A stretch of 64,000 nucleotides of DNA from Mycolicibacterium brisbanense (GTDB lineage: Bacteria; Actinomycetota; Actinomycetes; Mycobacteriales; Mycobacteriaceae): contig NZ_BCSX01000004.1 in NCBI RefSeq assembly GCF_001570425.1, positions 84,393-148,392 of the forward strand, written 5' to 3'. The notes below the pieces were generated by a model. The model saw nothing but the letters and a program-made list of their open reading frames with translations, ran no database searches and was not told where the DNA came from. Positions 34,418 to 44,609 of this stretch are shown piece after piece. Each line of letters opens with the position of its first letter. The first letter of the stretch is position 1. The translations under genes were made by a program, and so were the position numbers.

Positions 34418-36354
34418 GGCAGGTTCAACCACGCGGTCAGCACATGGCCGTTCGGGTCGACCGCGTACAAGTCGATATCCGTGTCGTCGTGCGTGACCGC
34501 GGCGACGTGACTCTTCTGGCTGAACTGGGCACCGCCCACCTCGTTCCATCCCTCCCAGCCGGCGGCGCCGGCTCGCCACCAGGCGGTGTAGACACCGCCG
34601 TCGGTACCGACACCGAACAGATCCAGGTTGGTGCCGCGAGCCACGGCTGTGAGCGGGGTCAGCTGGGCGAACAGCCCGGTGCCGACTGGTTGCCAGTCGC
34701 GCCAGCCTTCGCCCTCACGCCACCCCGCCGAGTACACAGCCGAATCGGCGCCGTCCATGCCGACACCGAACAGGTCGATGTTCTTGCCGCGCACCGCCGC
34801 TGCGATCGGAGTCGTCTGGCTGAAGGTGCCAGAGCCGATCGGCGTCCAGTCGTGCCAGCCGTCGCCCTGTCCCCACCAGGCGGAGTAGACAGCGCCGTCG
34901 GTTCCGACCGCGACCAGATGAATTTCGTCTTCGCGAAGGACCGCCGTCACCGGCGTCGACGGCGAGAACACCCCGCTACCGATCGTCGCCCAGCCGCCCC
35001 AATTCGGTCCGCCCCGCCACCATGCTGAGTACACGCGACCGTCGGTGGCCACTGCATACAGGTCGATATTTCCACCGCGTGCCAGTGCGCTGACGCGCGT
35101 TCCAGGTGCGAACTGCCGGTGACCGATGGGTGCCCAACCACTCCAGTGGGGACCCCCTCGCCACCATGCTGTGTACACCCGAGAATCGTCGTGCACCGCA
35201 TACAGATCGCGATCCGAGCCGCGAGCCAGCGCGGTGATCGGCGCCCCCTGAGGAAATGACATGGGGCGCACCGGTATCCAGTTCGACCAGTGTGGGCCAC
35301 CGCGCCACCAGCTCGTGTAGACCGGCCCGTCCTGTCCGACCGCATACAAGTCGATGTTCGAACCGTCCGCCGCCGCGCCGACCGGGGTCAGATCGCTGAA
35401 CACGCCCGATCGGATCTGGGACCAGCCCACCCACGGGTTGACGTAGGTGCAGCGCACGGTCGTGGAACCGGGCAGCGATGCCTTCGCGATGATGCGGCCG
35501 CGGTCGTCGAACATGTTGAGTGTCTTGCCCGTACCGGCTCCGAGCGCCAAGCCACTGTGCGTGCCGGAGTCGGCAACATCGAACGTCAGCGTCCCGAAGT
35601 CGGCCAGTTGGGTGAGGCTGGGGTTGACGGACGGCCCCGACTCGGGCCGCTCCACGACCCACTCCGCCGAGTCTGCGCGCCACTTGGCGCCACCGGGTTT
35701 GCCGATTGTCAGGGAAGTGACCGTCGAGCGGGTCCTGTTGACGTACAACACCGATGCCGTGGTGGATGCCGCCCCATCCGGCACGACGATGATCGTGATC
35801 GCATCACCGACGGTGACGACGAAGTTGGAGATCGTGACCGATTGGGCGGGAACCCATTCCACCCACGCGTACAGGTCGACCGGCCCGGCGTTGATGTTGC
35901 CGCCCGACCCGACCGAGCTCTTCGACGCGATGCCTGCCTGGCACACATCGGAGCCCGGGTGAAACCCGCCGATTCCCACCCAGTTCGCGCAGTAGTAGCT
36001 CTGATCATCGGTCGGTACCCCGACGTGGGGCACGGTCCACTCGCCGAGCACCCAGTCGAACGAGTCTCCCTGAGGTGGTGAGACGACCGCGCCGCACCAC
36101 GCGGCGTTGTCGGCGAACCTCAGCGTCGGGCGCCGGCCGGGGAGCCCTTCGGGATGAAGTTCGACCTCGGCCGTCACGACCTTCATGCCCCGCAGATCCG
36201 CGAGGAGCCGGTCGTAGCGCTCACGCTGCCGCGGGTCTGCCGGACGTTTCGGAAAGCCGTACCGCATCAGATCCTGGTCGGAGGCCGCCGCGGGGTCCCA
36301 GCGATCCGGTGGAACGTCAAATGTAGTGATCTGCGGTACTTCTCGCACCTGCAT
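34414..36354 (-). CDS. Glutamic peptidase (G1, eqolisin-like) fused to seven-bladed lectin-like propeller
   Basis: 646 residues. Residues about 85-265 match the eqolisin fold: G-E-W-T-V-P, Y-C-A-N-W-V-G-I-G-G, catalytic Gln139 in D-V-C-Q-A-G-I, and the catalytic Glu region A-E231-W-V-V-E-R-P, followed by F-G-T-L-T-F. Cys122 and Cys138 could pair. Residues about 318-646 contain seven repeats of about 48 residues, each with a I-D-L-Y-A-V-x-x-D-G-x-V-Y-x-A-W-W core, like the PLL/fucose-binding beta-propellers. No signal peptide is visible at the N-terminus, which is odd because eqolisins act outside cells. The combination suggests a sugar-targeted acid protease. Confidence 0.85.
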   Translation of the reverse strand: MQVREVPQITTFDVPPDRWDPAAASDQDLMRYGFPKRPADPRQRERYDRLLADLRGMKVVTAEVELHPEGLPGRRPTLRFADNAAWCGAVVSPPQGDSFDWVLGEWTVPHVGVPTDDQSYYCANWVGIGGFHPGSDVCQAGIASKSSVGSGGNINAGPVDLYAWVEWVPAQSVTISNFVVTVGDAITIIVVPDGAASTTASVLYVNRTRSTVTSLTIGKPGGAKWRADSAEWVVERPESGPSVNPSLTQLADFGTLTFDVADSGTHSGLALGAGTGKTLNMFDDRGRIIAKASLPGSTTVRCTYVNPWVGWSQIRSGVFSDLTPVGAAADGSNIDLYAVGQDGPVYTSWWRGGPHWSNWIPVRPMSFPQGAPITALARGSDRDLYAVHDDSRVYTAWWRGGPHWSGWAPIGHRQFAPGTRVSALARGGNIDLYAVATDGRVYSAWWRGGPNWGGWATIGSGVFSPSTPVTAVLREDEIHLVAVGTDGAVYSAWWGQGDGWHDWTPIGSGTFSQTTPIAAAVRGKNIDLFGVGMDGADSAVYSAGWREGEGWRDWQPVGTGLFAQLTPLTAVARGTNLDLFGVGTDGGVYTAWWRAGAAGWEGWNEVGGAQFSQKSHVAAVTHDDTDIDLYAVDPNGHVLTAWLNLP

Positions 36355-36381
36355 GGCTGCTCCACTCTCAGGTAAGTATCA

Positions 36382-36582
36382 GTGAACGGCGGGCCTTCGC
36401 CTCAGCTGCGATACGCCACTCAGCCGGGCCAAGAACCGTGGCACGACAAGTATCGGCTCGGGCGGGCAGCACACCCTCGAGTAGTCGACTACTCGATTGC
36501 GGAGGGCCTTGCGGCGGCTGGGGCGAGTCTCCTGAAGGCAAGGCAGCAGCGTCACTCCACGCGACAGTTGATCAAGCGCTGA
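36382..36582 (+). CDS. Doubtful small ORF
   Basis: 66 codons, ending 10 nt before a perfect hairpin. The C-terminal half (I-A-E-G-L-A-A-A-G-A-S-L-L-K-A-R-Q-Q-R) could be helical and basic; the N-terminal half has no recognisable character. No Shine-Dalgarno at the ATG, and the 20-nt palindrome lies inside the frame. It may be chance; the hairpin right after its stop is the only support. Confidence 0.25.
   Translation: MNGGPSPQLRYATQPGQEPWHDKYRLGRAAHPRVVDYSIAEGLAAAGASLLKARQQRHSTRQLIKR
36477..36496. promoter_or_regulatory. 20-nt perfect palindrome with GAGTAGT-N2-ACTACTC core, copy 2
   Basis: TCGAGTAGTCGACTACTCGA is self-complementary and contains the same 7-2-7 motif as 30404-30419. It lies 123 nt upstream of the peptidase gene start and 279 nt upstream of the MPT63-like gene. 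Confidence 0.6.
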
Positions 36583-36591
36583 AGGAGTAAG

Positions 36592-36619
36592 ACCGGCAAC
36601 GAGTTTCGTCGTTGCCGGT
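36592..36619 (+). terminator. Perfect 11-bp hairpin
   Basis: accggcaacga / tcgttgccggt around a 6-nt loop. There is no T-run. It would suit termination of a short plus-strand transcript, or of transcripts entering from the left, before the MPT63-like gene. Confidence 0.5.
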
Positions 36620-36774
36620 ACCGATCCATTGCGGTGATCGTCGCGCGGGTCGAAAATCCGGGTGAAGGCCAGGAACATCACTGATCCAATTGCGGCAAGT
36701 TGCATTTGGACAGTGGCGCGGCGAGGTACCCTCCGCGATGGACACAGCCTGGGCGTTGGGAAGGGGAGATACGG

Positions 36775-37437
36775 GTGAAGATCAACAAGCTTGCGGCGCC
36801 CGTTGGCATCGCCGCGATCGGGGTCGGCATGGCCGGCGCTACGGCGGGCCCCGCCTCTGCGGCCAACAACATCAGGCCGTACGGCCAGCAGGAGACGCTG
36901 AACGACTACGGCACCGGTGCCCCGATGATCGGCTACACGGTCAAGGGCCTTGCCCCGAGTTCGGACCCCGTGCCGCACAACGGCCAACTGTATGCAGCGA
37001 TCGTGAAAGTCTCAGGGCTCGGAGGCTGGGCCACCCCGTTGATCCCGCTGTTCAACGCCCGCGCCGAGAGCGGGGCGAACTACCGGGTCATCGGCGGGGG
37101 CGTGCCGCCGGCACCGCCTGGCGGGACGACGACCGGCACACTCTACTTCGACGTAGTGGGCGATCCGCCGAACAGCGTCGTCTACAACGACGGCGTTCAG
37201 GACCTTCTGGTTTGGGTGTCCGGCGCCCCGGAGGGTGGCGTCCCTGGTGGCCCGCCAGACACGGCAGGCGAGTCCTCCGAGATCATCGCCCCACCACCCG
37301 CCGAGGAAGCTCCAACGGGGGGCGATGAGTTTGCCCCTCAAGTCGTCGCGCCGCCCCCCTACCAGCTCACCCAACCGGAGCTGGCTGCACCAGGGTTCAA
37401 TGGCGGAGACCACGGCGGCGGTGGTGGACATCGTTGA
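36775..37437 (+). CDS. Secreted MPT63-like (DUF1942) protein with Pro/Gly-rich tail
   Basis: 220 residues. GTG start with AAGGGGAG upstream; signal peptide V-K-I-N-K-L-A-A-P-V-G-I then cleavage after G-P-A-S-A. The mature domain matches the MPT63/DUF1942 immunoglobulin-like fold: Q-E-T-L-N-D-Y-G-T-G-A-P-M-I-G-Y-T-V, L-F-N-A-R-A-E-S-G-A-N-Y-R-V, L-Y-F-D-V-V-G and D-L-L-V-W. Beyond the usual MPT63 end there is an extra tail of about 65 residues rich in Pro, Glu and Gly, ending H-G-G-G-G-G-H-R. Exported mycobacterial protein of unknown role. A 14-bp hairpin follows. Confidence 0.87.
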   Translation: MKINKLAAPVGIAAIGVGMAGATAGPASAANNIRPYGQQETLNDYGTGAPMIGYTVKGLAPSSDPVPHNGQLYAAIVKVSGLGGWATPLIPLFNARAESGANYRVIGGGVPPAPPGGTTTGTLYFDVVGDPPNSVVYNDGVQDLLVWVSGAPEGGVPGGPPDTAGESSEIIAPPPAEEAPTGGDEFAPQVVAPPPYQLTQPELAAPGFNGGDHGGGGGHR

Positions 37438-37445
37438 GCAACTAA

Positions 37446-37478
37446 CCCCACGGTTGCCCGACGAGGGCAACCGTGGGG
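37446..37478 (+). terminator. Perfect 14-bp hairpin after the MPT63-like gene
   Basis: ccccacggttgccc / gggcaaccgtgggg around gacga, starting 8 nt after the stop codon. No T-run, as is common for mycobacterial terminators. The next 200 nt to the tRNA show nothing recognisable. Confidence 0.7.
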
Positions 37479-37686
37479 AACTGGGCTGACTGCTGGCCCC
37501 AACTCCGAATCGGTTCTGCTTCAGCGGGATCGGCGAGAACGAGCACCAGCCCCGGTGCCCATGGTCGGCGCGGGCACGCGGATCTGTGCCATTCGCGGGA
37601 CCCTGCCGGGGAGAGTGAGACGGCTTGTGCTCGATCGGTAACGGACGTGTCGAGCGAATGCGCTGCTAAACGCCGGTTTTGAAGAG

Positions 37687-37759
37687 TGCCCCCGGCAGGA
37701 TTCGAACCTGCGGCCTTCTGCTCCGGAGGCAGACGCTCTATCCCCTGAGCTACGGGGGC
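37687..37759 (-). tRNA. tRNA-Arg(CCG)
   Basis: 73-nt cloverleaf on the minus strand. Acceptor stem GCCCCCG/CGGGGGC, discriminator A, D-loop AGCTCAGGGGATAGAGC, anticodon loop CTCCGGA with anticodon CCG (reads CGG), T-loop GGTTCGAATCC. CCA is not encoded. It precedes argS, which charges it, in opposite orientation. Confidence 0.95.
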
Positions 37760-37859
37760 GCAGTGTCAACGGGCTGTCCGAGACATCTGTGCCATTGGGC
37801 GTGCATAGCGTAGCGCATCAGAACCGGAACACCGATTCGGGGCGTGAATGCCCAGGCCA

Positions 37860-37865
37860 TAGGAT
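37860..37865 (+). promoter_or_regulatory. -10 box of leaderless argS
   Basis: TAGGAT, 8 nt before GTG 37874, no Shine-Dalgarno. Confidence 0.5.
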
Positions 37866-37873
37866 GGACCCCC

Positions 37874-39523
37874 GTGACCCCCGCCGACCTCGCCGAGCTG
37901 CTCAAGGCCACTGCTGCGGCAGTGTTGACCGACCATGACCTGGACCCCGCCGCGCTGCCGGCCACTGTCACGGTCGAGCGCCCGCGCAACCCTGAGCACG
38001 GCGACTACGCCACAAACATCGCATTGCAGCTGGCCAAGAAGGTCGGCGTCAATCCCCGCGAGCTGGCCGGCTGGCTGGCGACGGCTCTGAGCAGCACCGA
38101 TGGCATCGCCGCGGCCGAGGTCGCCGGGCCGGGGTTCGTCAATCTGCGCATCGAGGCGTCCGCGCAGGGCGTCATCGTCACCAACGTGCTCGCCGCGGGT
38201 GACGCGTATGGAAACTCCGCCGAGCTCGCCCAGAAGATCAACCTCGAGTTCGTCTCGGCCAACCCGACCGGTCCCATCCACATCGGCGGCACCCGCTGGG
38301 CCGCCGTCGGTGACGCGCTGGGACGGCTGCTGTCCACCCAGGGCGCCGACGTCACCCGCGAGTACTACTTCAACGACCACGGCGCGCAGATCGACCGGTT
38401 CGCGCGGTCGCTGGTCGCCGCGGCCAAGGGGGAGCCGACGCCGGAGGACGGGTACGCGGGCACCTACATCAACGACATCGCCGCGGCCGTGCTGGCCGAG
38501 CGGCCCGATGCGCTGAGCCTGCCCGCCGATCAGCAGCAGGAAGCCTTCCGCGAGGTCGGCGTCGACCTGATGTTCACCCACATCAAGGAGTCGCTGCACG
38601 AGTTCGGCACCGACTTCGACGTCTACACGCACGAGGATTCGATGCACACCTCGGGTCGCGTCGAGCAGGCCATCGCCAAGTTGCGTGAGACCGGCAACAT
38701 CTACGAAAAGGACGGCGCAACGTGGTTGCGCACCACCGAGTTCGGTGACGACAAGGACCGCGTCGTCATCAAGAGCGACGGCAACCCGGCCTACATCGCC
38801 GGCGACCTGGCCTACTACCTGGACAAGCGCCAGCGTGGTTTCGATTTGTGCATCTACATGCTCGGCGCCGACCACCACGGCTACATCGCCCGGCTCAAGG
38901 CCGCCGCTGCGGCGCTGGGCGACGACCCGGACACCGTCGAGGTGCTCATCGGTCAGATGGTCAACCTGGTGCGCGACGGGCAGCCGTTGCGGATGAGTAA
39001 GCGGGCCGGCACGGTCATCACGCTCGACGACCTGGTCGAGGCCATCGGCGTGGACGCCGCGCGGTACTCGCTGATCCGTTCGTCGGTGGACACCCCGATC
39101 GACATCGACCTGGCCCTGTGGTCGAGCGCGTCCAACGAAAACCCGGTGTACTACGTGCAATACGCGCATGCTCGGTTGTCGGCGCTGGCCCGCAACGCCG
39201 CCGACCTGGGAGTGGTCGCCAGCACCGACAAGCTCGATCTGCTCAACCACGACAAAGAGGGCACGCTGATCCGCAACCTCGGTGAGTTCCCGCGTGTGCT
39301 GAAAGCCGCTGCGGCGCTGCGTGAACCGCATCGCGTGTGCCGGTACCTGGAAGATCTGGCCGGTGACTACCACCGGTTCTACGACGCCTGCCGGGTGCTG
39401 CCGCAGGGCGACGAAGAACCGAGCGAGCTGAACTCGGCGCGGCTGGCGCTGTGCCAGGCCACCCGCCAGGTGATCGCCAACGGCCTTGCCATCCTTGGCG
39501 TCACCGCACCGGAGCGGATGTGA
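37874..39523 (+). CDS. argS: Arginyl-tRNA synthetase
   Basis: 549-residue class I synthetase that charges tRNA-Arg, including the tRNA gene just upstream. The HIGH-type motif appears as P-T-G-P-I-H-I-G-G and the KMSKS-type motif as R-M-S-K-R-A-G. The N-terminal additional domain and C-terminal anticodon-binding helix bundle ending V-T-A-P-E-R-M are in place. The sequence is very close to Rv1292 as I recall it. GTG 37874 begins the conserved T-P-A-D-L-A-E-L-L. The stop overlaps the lysA start as GTGA. Confidence 0.97.
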   Translation: MTPADLAELLKATAAAVLTDHDLDPAALPATVTVERPRNPEHGDYATNIALQLAKKVGVNPRELAGWLATALSSTDGIAAAEVAGPGFVNLRIEASAQGVIVTNVLAAGDAYGNSAELAQKINLEFVSANPTGPIHIGGTRWAAVGDALGRLLSTQGADVTREYYFNDHGAQIDRFARSLVAAAKGEPTPEDGYAGTYINDIAAAVLAERPDALSLPADQQQEAFREVGVDLMFTHIKESLHEFGTDFDVYTHEDSMHTSGRVEQAIAKLRETGNIYEKDGATWLRTTEFGDDKDRVVIKSDGNPAYIAGDLAYYLDKRQRGFDLCIYMLGADHHGYIARLKAAAAALGDDPDTVEVLIGQMVNLVRDGQPLRMSKRAGTVITLDDLVEAIGVDAARYSLIRSSVDTPIDIDLALWSSASNENPVYYVQYAHARLSALARNAADLGVVASTDKLDLLNHDKEGTLIRNLGEFPRVLKAAAALREPHRVCRYLEDLAGDYHRFYDACRVLPQGDEEPSELNSARLALCQATRQVIANGLAILGVTAPERM

Positions 39524-40944
39524 GCGCACATCCGGCCGGCCCCCGGCACGCCGATGAGATCCACCACCCCGGGGCGCCCGCACGGCCGCAGACTCCGGAA
39601 GAGCTTCTGCTGCTCGCCCCGAATGTGTGGCCCCGCAACCTGGTTCGCGGTGCTGACGGCGTGGTGTCCATCGCGGGGGTCACGGTCACCGATCTGGCGG
39701 CCGAATTCGGCACCCCGCTGTTCGTGATCGACGAGGACGACTTCCGGTCGCGCTGCCGCGATATCGCCGCGGCCTTCGGCGGCGGCGAGTACGTGCACTA
39801 CGCCGCCAAGGCGTTCCTCTGCAGCGAGATCGCGCGCTGGGTCGATCAGGAAGGCCTCTCACTGGACGTCGCGACGGGCGGCGAACTGGCCGTCGCGTTG
39901 CACGCCGGCTTCCCCGCGCAGCGAATCACCATGCACGGCAACAACAAGTCCGTCGAGGAACTCACAACGGCGGTCAACGCGGGGGTGGGCCACGTGGTGG
40001 TCGACTCCGTGATCGAGATCGAGCGCCTGGACGCCATCGCCGGTGCGGCGGGCATCGTCCAGGACGTGCTGGTGCGCGTCACCGTCGGTGTCGAGGCACA
40101 CACCCACGAGTTCATCTCCACCGCGCACGAGGATCAGAAGTTCGGGCTGTCGCTGGCCAGCGGCGCCGCGATGGACGCCGTGCGCCGCGTGTTCGCCACC
40201 GACAATCTGCGCCTGGTGGGTCTGCACAGCCATATCGGCTCGCAGATCTTCGACGTGGACGGTTTCGAACTGGCCGCACATCGGGTCATCGGTCTGCTGC
40301 GAGATGTGGTGGCCGAGTTCGGCGTCGAGAAGACCGCGCAGATCTCGATCGTGGATCTCGGTGGGGGACTGGGTATTTCCTATCTTCCCGACGACGATCC
40401 GCCGCCGATGGACGAGCTGGCCGACAAGCTCATGGCCATCGTGCGCCACGAGTCGGCCGCTGTGGGCCTGCCCGCGCCGAAACTGGTGGTCGAGCCGGGC
40501 CGCGCGATTGCCGGCCCAGGCACCATCACGCTCTATGAGGTCGGCACCGTCAAGGATGTCGCCATCGGCCCGACGGCGCAGCGGCGCTACGTCAGCGTCG
40601 ACGGCGGGATGAGCGACAACATCCGCACCTCCCTGTACGCCGCGGAGTACGACGCCCGGCTGGTATCGCGGGCCAGCGAGGCGCCCGCGGCGCTGGCGAG
40701 GATTGTCGGAAAGCACTGTGAGACAGGCGATATCGTCGTTCGCGACACGTGGGTGTCCGACGACGTCGCGCCGGGCGATCTGCTCGGTGTAGCTGCGACC
40801 GGTGCCTACTGCTATTCGATGTCGAGCCGGTACAACCTGCTCGGTCGCCCAGCGGTGGTTGCGGTCAAGGACGGCCGCGCGCGGCTGGTGTTGCGGCGGG
40901 AGACCGTCACTGATCTGTTGAGTCTGGAGGTGAGCGACGTATGA
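39520..40944 (+). CDS. lysA: Diaminopimelate decarboxylase
   Basis: 474-residue fold-III PLP enzyme catalysing the last step of lysine synthesis, meso-diaminopimelate to lysine. The PLP Lys is K97 in H-Y-A-A-K-A-F; H-S-H-I-G-S-Q and the glycine loop L-G-G-G-L-G-I bind the cofactor, and E-P-G-R-A and C-E-T-G-D complete the active site across the dimer. GTG overlaps argS by 4 nt and the stop overlaps hom by 4 nt, so it is translated within the argS-lysA-hom-thrC-thrB operon. Confidence 0.97.
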   Translation: MSAHPAGPRHADEIHHPGAPARPQTPEELLLLAPNVWPRNLVRGADGVVSIAGVTVTDLAAEFGTPLFVIDEDDFRSRCRDIAAAFGGGEYVHYAAKAFLCSEIARWVDQEGLSLDVATGGELAVALHAGFPAQRITMHGNNKSVEELTTAVNAGVGHVVVDSVIEIERLDAIAGAAGIVQDVLVRVTVGVEAHTHEFISTAHEDQKFGLSLASGAAMDAVRRVFATDNLRLVGLHSHIGSQIFDVDGFELAAHRVIGLLRDVVAEFGVEKTAQISIVDLGGGLGISYLPDDDPPPMDELADKLMAIVRHESAAVGLPAPKLVVEPGRAIAGPGTITLYEVGTVKDVAIGPTAQRRYVSVDGGMSDNIRTSLYAAEYDARLVSRASEAPAALARIVGKHCETGDIVVRDTWVSDDVAPGDLLGVAATGAYCYSMSSRYNLLGRPAVVAVKDGRARLVLRRETVTDLLSLEVSDV

Positions 40945-42263
40945 GCGGCAAGAAGTCGATCGGCGTAGCGGTATTGGGTTTGGGCAACGTCGGCAGCGAA
41001 GTTGTGCGCATCATCAACGAGAGCGCCCCGGACCTCGAGGCGCGCATCGGTGCGCCGCTTGAATTGCGCGGTGTCGGTGTGCGCCGGGTGTCCGGCGACC
41101 GTGGCATTTCCGCCGATCTGCTCACCGACGACATCGACGCGTTGGTATCGCGCGATGACGTCGACATCGTCGTCGAGGTGATGGGCCCGGTCGAGCCCGC
41201 CCGCAAGGCGATTCTCTCGGCGCTCGAACAGGGCAAGTCGGTGGTCACCGCGAACAAGGCGCTGATGGCGCAGTCCACCGGTGAGTTGGCCCAAGCGGCC
41301 GAGAACGCCCGTGTCGACCTGTATTTCGAGGCGGCGGTAGCAGGCGCCATCCCGGTGATCCGCCCGCTGACGCAGTCGCTTGCCGGTGACAGCGTGGTGC
41401 GAGTGGCGGGCATCGTCAACGGCACCACCAACTACATCCTTTCCGAGATGGACAGCACCGGTGCGGATTACGCGAGCGCGCTGGCCGATGCCAGCGCGCT
41501 GGGCTACGCCGAGGCCGATCCCACCGCGGACGTCGAGGGCTATGACGCCGCCGCCAAGGCCGCGATCCTCGCGTCGATCGCGTTCCACACCCGGGTGACC
41601 GCCGACGACGTCTACCGCGAGGGCATCACCAAGGTCAGCGCCGAGGACTTCGCGTCCGCCCGGGCGCTCGGCTGCACCATCAAGCTCTTGGCGATCTGCG
41701 AACGGATCTCCACTGACGAAGGCAAGCAACGGGTTTCGGCTCGAGTCTATCCGGCGCTGGTGCCACTGACGCATCCGCTGGCCGCGGTCAACGGCGCGTT
41801 CAACGCCGTCGTGGTCGAGGCCGAGGCCGCGGGCCGGCTGATGTTCTACGGGCAGGGCGCAGGCGGAGCGCCGACCGCGTCGGCAGTGATGGGTGATCTG
41901 GTGATGGCCGCGCGCAACCGCGTGCAGGGCGGCCGCGGACCGCGTGAGTCCAAGTACGCCAAGCTCAAGATCGCGCCCATCGGTTTCATCCCGACCCGCT
42001 ACTACGTGAACATGAACGTTGCCGACCGTCCGGGCGTATTGTCCGCGGTCGCAGCCGAATTCAGCAAACGTGAGGTCAGCATCGCCGAGGTGCGGCAGGA
42101 GGGCATGGTCGACGACGAAGGATCGCCGTGCGGCGCACGCATCGTCGTGGTGACTCACCAGGCGACCGACGCGGCCTTGTCCGAAACCGTCGAGGCCCTC
42201 GCCGATCTCGACGTGGTGCAGACCATCAACAGCGTGCTTCGTATGGAAGGAACAGACGCATGA
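40941..42263 (+). CDS. hom: Homoserine dehydrogenase
   Basis: 440-residue NAD(P)-dependent enzyme making homoserine from aspartate semialdehyde, the branch to threonine and methionine. Rossmann motif [10 protein letters not shown] (8-17), catalytic region [11 protein letters not shown] and [13 protein letters not shown], then a C-terminal ACT domain (about 355-440) for threonine feedback. The ATG overlaps the lysA stop (ATGA), and its own stop overlaps thrC likewise. Called thrA in M. tuberculosis. Confidence 0.97.
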   Translation: MSGKKSIGVAVLGLGNVGSEVVRIINESAPDLEARIGAPLELRGVGVRRVSGDRGISADLLTDDIDALVSRDDVDIVVEVMGPVEPARKAILSALEQGKSVVTANKALMAQSTGELAQAAENARVDLYFEAAVAGAIPVIRPLTQSLAGDSVVRVAGIVNGTTNYILSEMDSTGADYASALADASALGYAEADPTADVEGYDAAAKAAILASIAFHTRVTADDVYREGITKVSAEDFASARALGCTIKLLAICERISTDEGKQRVSARVYPALVPLTHPLAAVNGAFNAVVVEAEAAGRLMFYGQGAGGAPTASAVMGDLVMAARNRVQGGRGPRESKYAKLKIAPIGFIPTRYYVNMNVADRPGVLSAVAAEFSKREVSIAEVRQEGMVDDEGSPCGARIVVVTHQATDAALSETVEALADLDVVQTINSVLRMEGTDA

Positions 42264-43366
42264 GCTCCCGCATGCAAGAAGGACAAGCCAGTCCGGAGCA
42301 GGCTGTGCACCGGCCGTGGCCGGGGCTGATCGAGGCCTACCGCGCCCGGCTGCCGATCGGTGACGACTGGACGCCGATCACGCTGCTGGAGGGTGGAACC
42401 CCGCTCATCCATGCCAAGCGCATCTCCGAACAGACCGGCTGCACAGTGCATCTCAAGGTCGAGGGGCTCAACCCGACGGGGTCGTTCAAGGACCGCGGCA
42501 TGACCGTCGCCGTCACCGAATCCGTGGCGCGCGGCCAGCAGGCCGTGCTGTGCGCGTCGACCGGCAACACCTCGGCGTCGGCCGCGGCGTACGCGGCGCG
42601 GGCGGGCATCACCTGCGCGGTGCTGGTGCCGCAGGGCAAGATCGCGATGGGCAAGCTCGCCCAGGCGGTCATGCACGGCGCCAAGATCATTCAGATCGAC
42701 GGCAACTTCGACGACTGCCTGGAGCTGGCCCGCAAGCTGACCGCGGACTACCCGACCATCGCGTTGGTCAACTCGGTCAACCCGTACCGCATCGAGGGCC
42801 AGAAAACCGCGGCATTCGAGATCGTCGACGCGCTGGGCACCGCCCCCGACGTCCATGCACTGCCGGTCGGTAACGCGGGCAACATCACCGCGTACTGGAA
42901 GGGCTACAACGAGTACCACCGGGACGGGCTGACCGACCGGCTGCCGCGCATGCTGGGCACGCAGGCCGCCGGTGCCGCGCCGCTGGTGCTCGGCGAACCC
43001 GTCAAGGAACCCGAGACGATCGCCACCGCCATCCGCATCGGCGCGCCCGCATCGTGGAACACCGCGGTAGAGGCTCAGCAGGAGTCCAACGGGCGGTTCC
43101 TGGCTGCCACCGACGAAGAGATCCTGGCGGCTTACCACCTGATCGCGCGCACCGAGGGCGTATTCGTCGAACCCGCGTCGGCGGCCAGCGTCGCCGGCCT
43201 GCTCAAGTCCATCGAGGACGGTTGGGTCAAGCGGGGTTCCACCGTGGTGTGCACCGTGACCGGCAACGGGCTCAAGGATCCGGACACCGCCCTGCGTGGC
43301 GTGCCGCCGGTCACCCCGGTTCCCGTCGATCCGATGGCCGTCGTCGCCAAGCTCGGACTGGTCTGA
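42260..43366 (+). CDS. thrC: Threonine synthase
   Basis: 368-residue fold-II PLP enzyme converting O-phosphohomoserine to threonine. PLP Lys K77 in [19 protein letters not shown] and the phosphate-binding loop G-N-A-G-N are present. ATG 42260 overlaps hom and has AAGGA about 10 nt upstream; ATG 42272 is possible. The longer open frame lies inside hom. Confidence 0.96.
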   Translation: MSSRMQEGQASPEQAVHRPWPGLIEAYRARLPIGDDWTPITLLEGGTPLIHAKRISEQTGCTVHLKVEGLNPTGSFKDRGMTVAVTESVARGQQAVLCASTGNTSASAAAYAARAGITCAVLVPQGKIAMGKLAQAVMHGAKIIQIDGNFDDCLELARKLTADYPTIALVNSVNPYRIEGQKTAAFEIVDALGTAPDVHALPVGNAGNITAYWKGYNEYHRDGLTDRLPRMLGTQAAGAAPLVLGEPVKEPETIATAIRIGAPASWNTAVEAQQESNGRFLAATDEEILAAYHLIARTEGVFVEPASAASVAGLLKSIEDGWVKRGSTVVCTVTGNGLKDPDTALRGVPPVTPVPVDPMAVVAKLGLV

Positions 43367-44323
<957 letters not shown>

Positions 44324-44349
44324 GGTAACACGCCCCACGTGGGGGTTGC

Positions 44350-44378
44350 TTGCTTCCCGCCTGAAAGCGGGCTATTCT
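44350..44378 (+). promoter_or_regulatory. Probable rho promoter and leader
   Basis: TTGCTT (44350-44355), 17-nt spacer, TATTCT (44373-44378); start near 44385, giving a leader of about 225 nt before the GTG. A CCCCACGTGGGG palindrome lies just upstream (44333-44344), and a CCCGC/GCGGG hairpin covers the spacer. A long leader fits the autogenous control known for rho in other bacteria. Confidence 0.5.
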
Positions 44379-44609
44379 CGCTGTCGTCCAGCAATCGCAG
44401 CGGCTCTGCCTGCGCAGACACTAGGACGACCACCCAAACTTCTTGTGTTCTACTCGTGGACTAACGGGTCGCCGTTCGACGGCAAACCCATGCGATCACC
44501 GTTGCACAGGCGACGGTGCGAGCTACACGCTCAGCGGTACAGCTGAATGCGTGTCGACCTTTGGGGAACCCTCGCACGACGTAAACAGCGAGGGAAAGAA
44601 AGGAAATCC

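Larger units (their letters stand above)
36355..36774. other. 420-nt intergenic region with palindrome, small ORF and hairpin
   Basis: Between the peptidase gene (-) and the MPT63-like gene (+). It holds a 20-nt perfect palindrome (36477-36496), a 66-codon ORF on the plus strand ending at 36582 and a perfect hairpin (36592-36619). No strong -35/-10 pair seen. The first of these elements may serve either flanking gene. Confidence 0.5.

Noticed and set aside
36379..36987. 202-residue minus-strand frame in the gap before the MPT63-like gene
   Set aside because: Half of it is antisense to that gene and the rest shows no protein-like pattern or start signal.
37766..39583. 605-residue minus-strand open frame opposite argS
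   Set aside because: Antisense shadow of a conserved synthetase gene.
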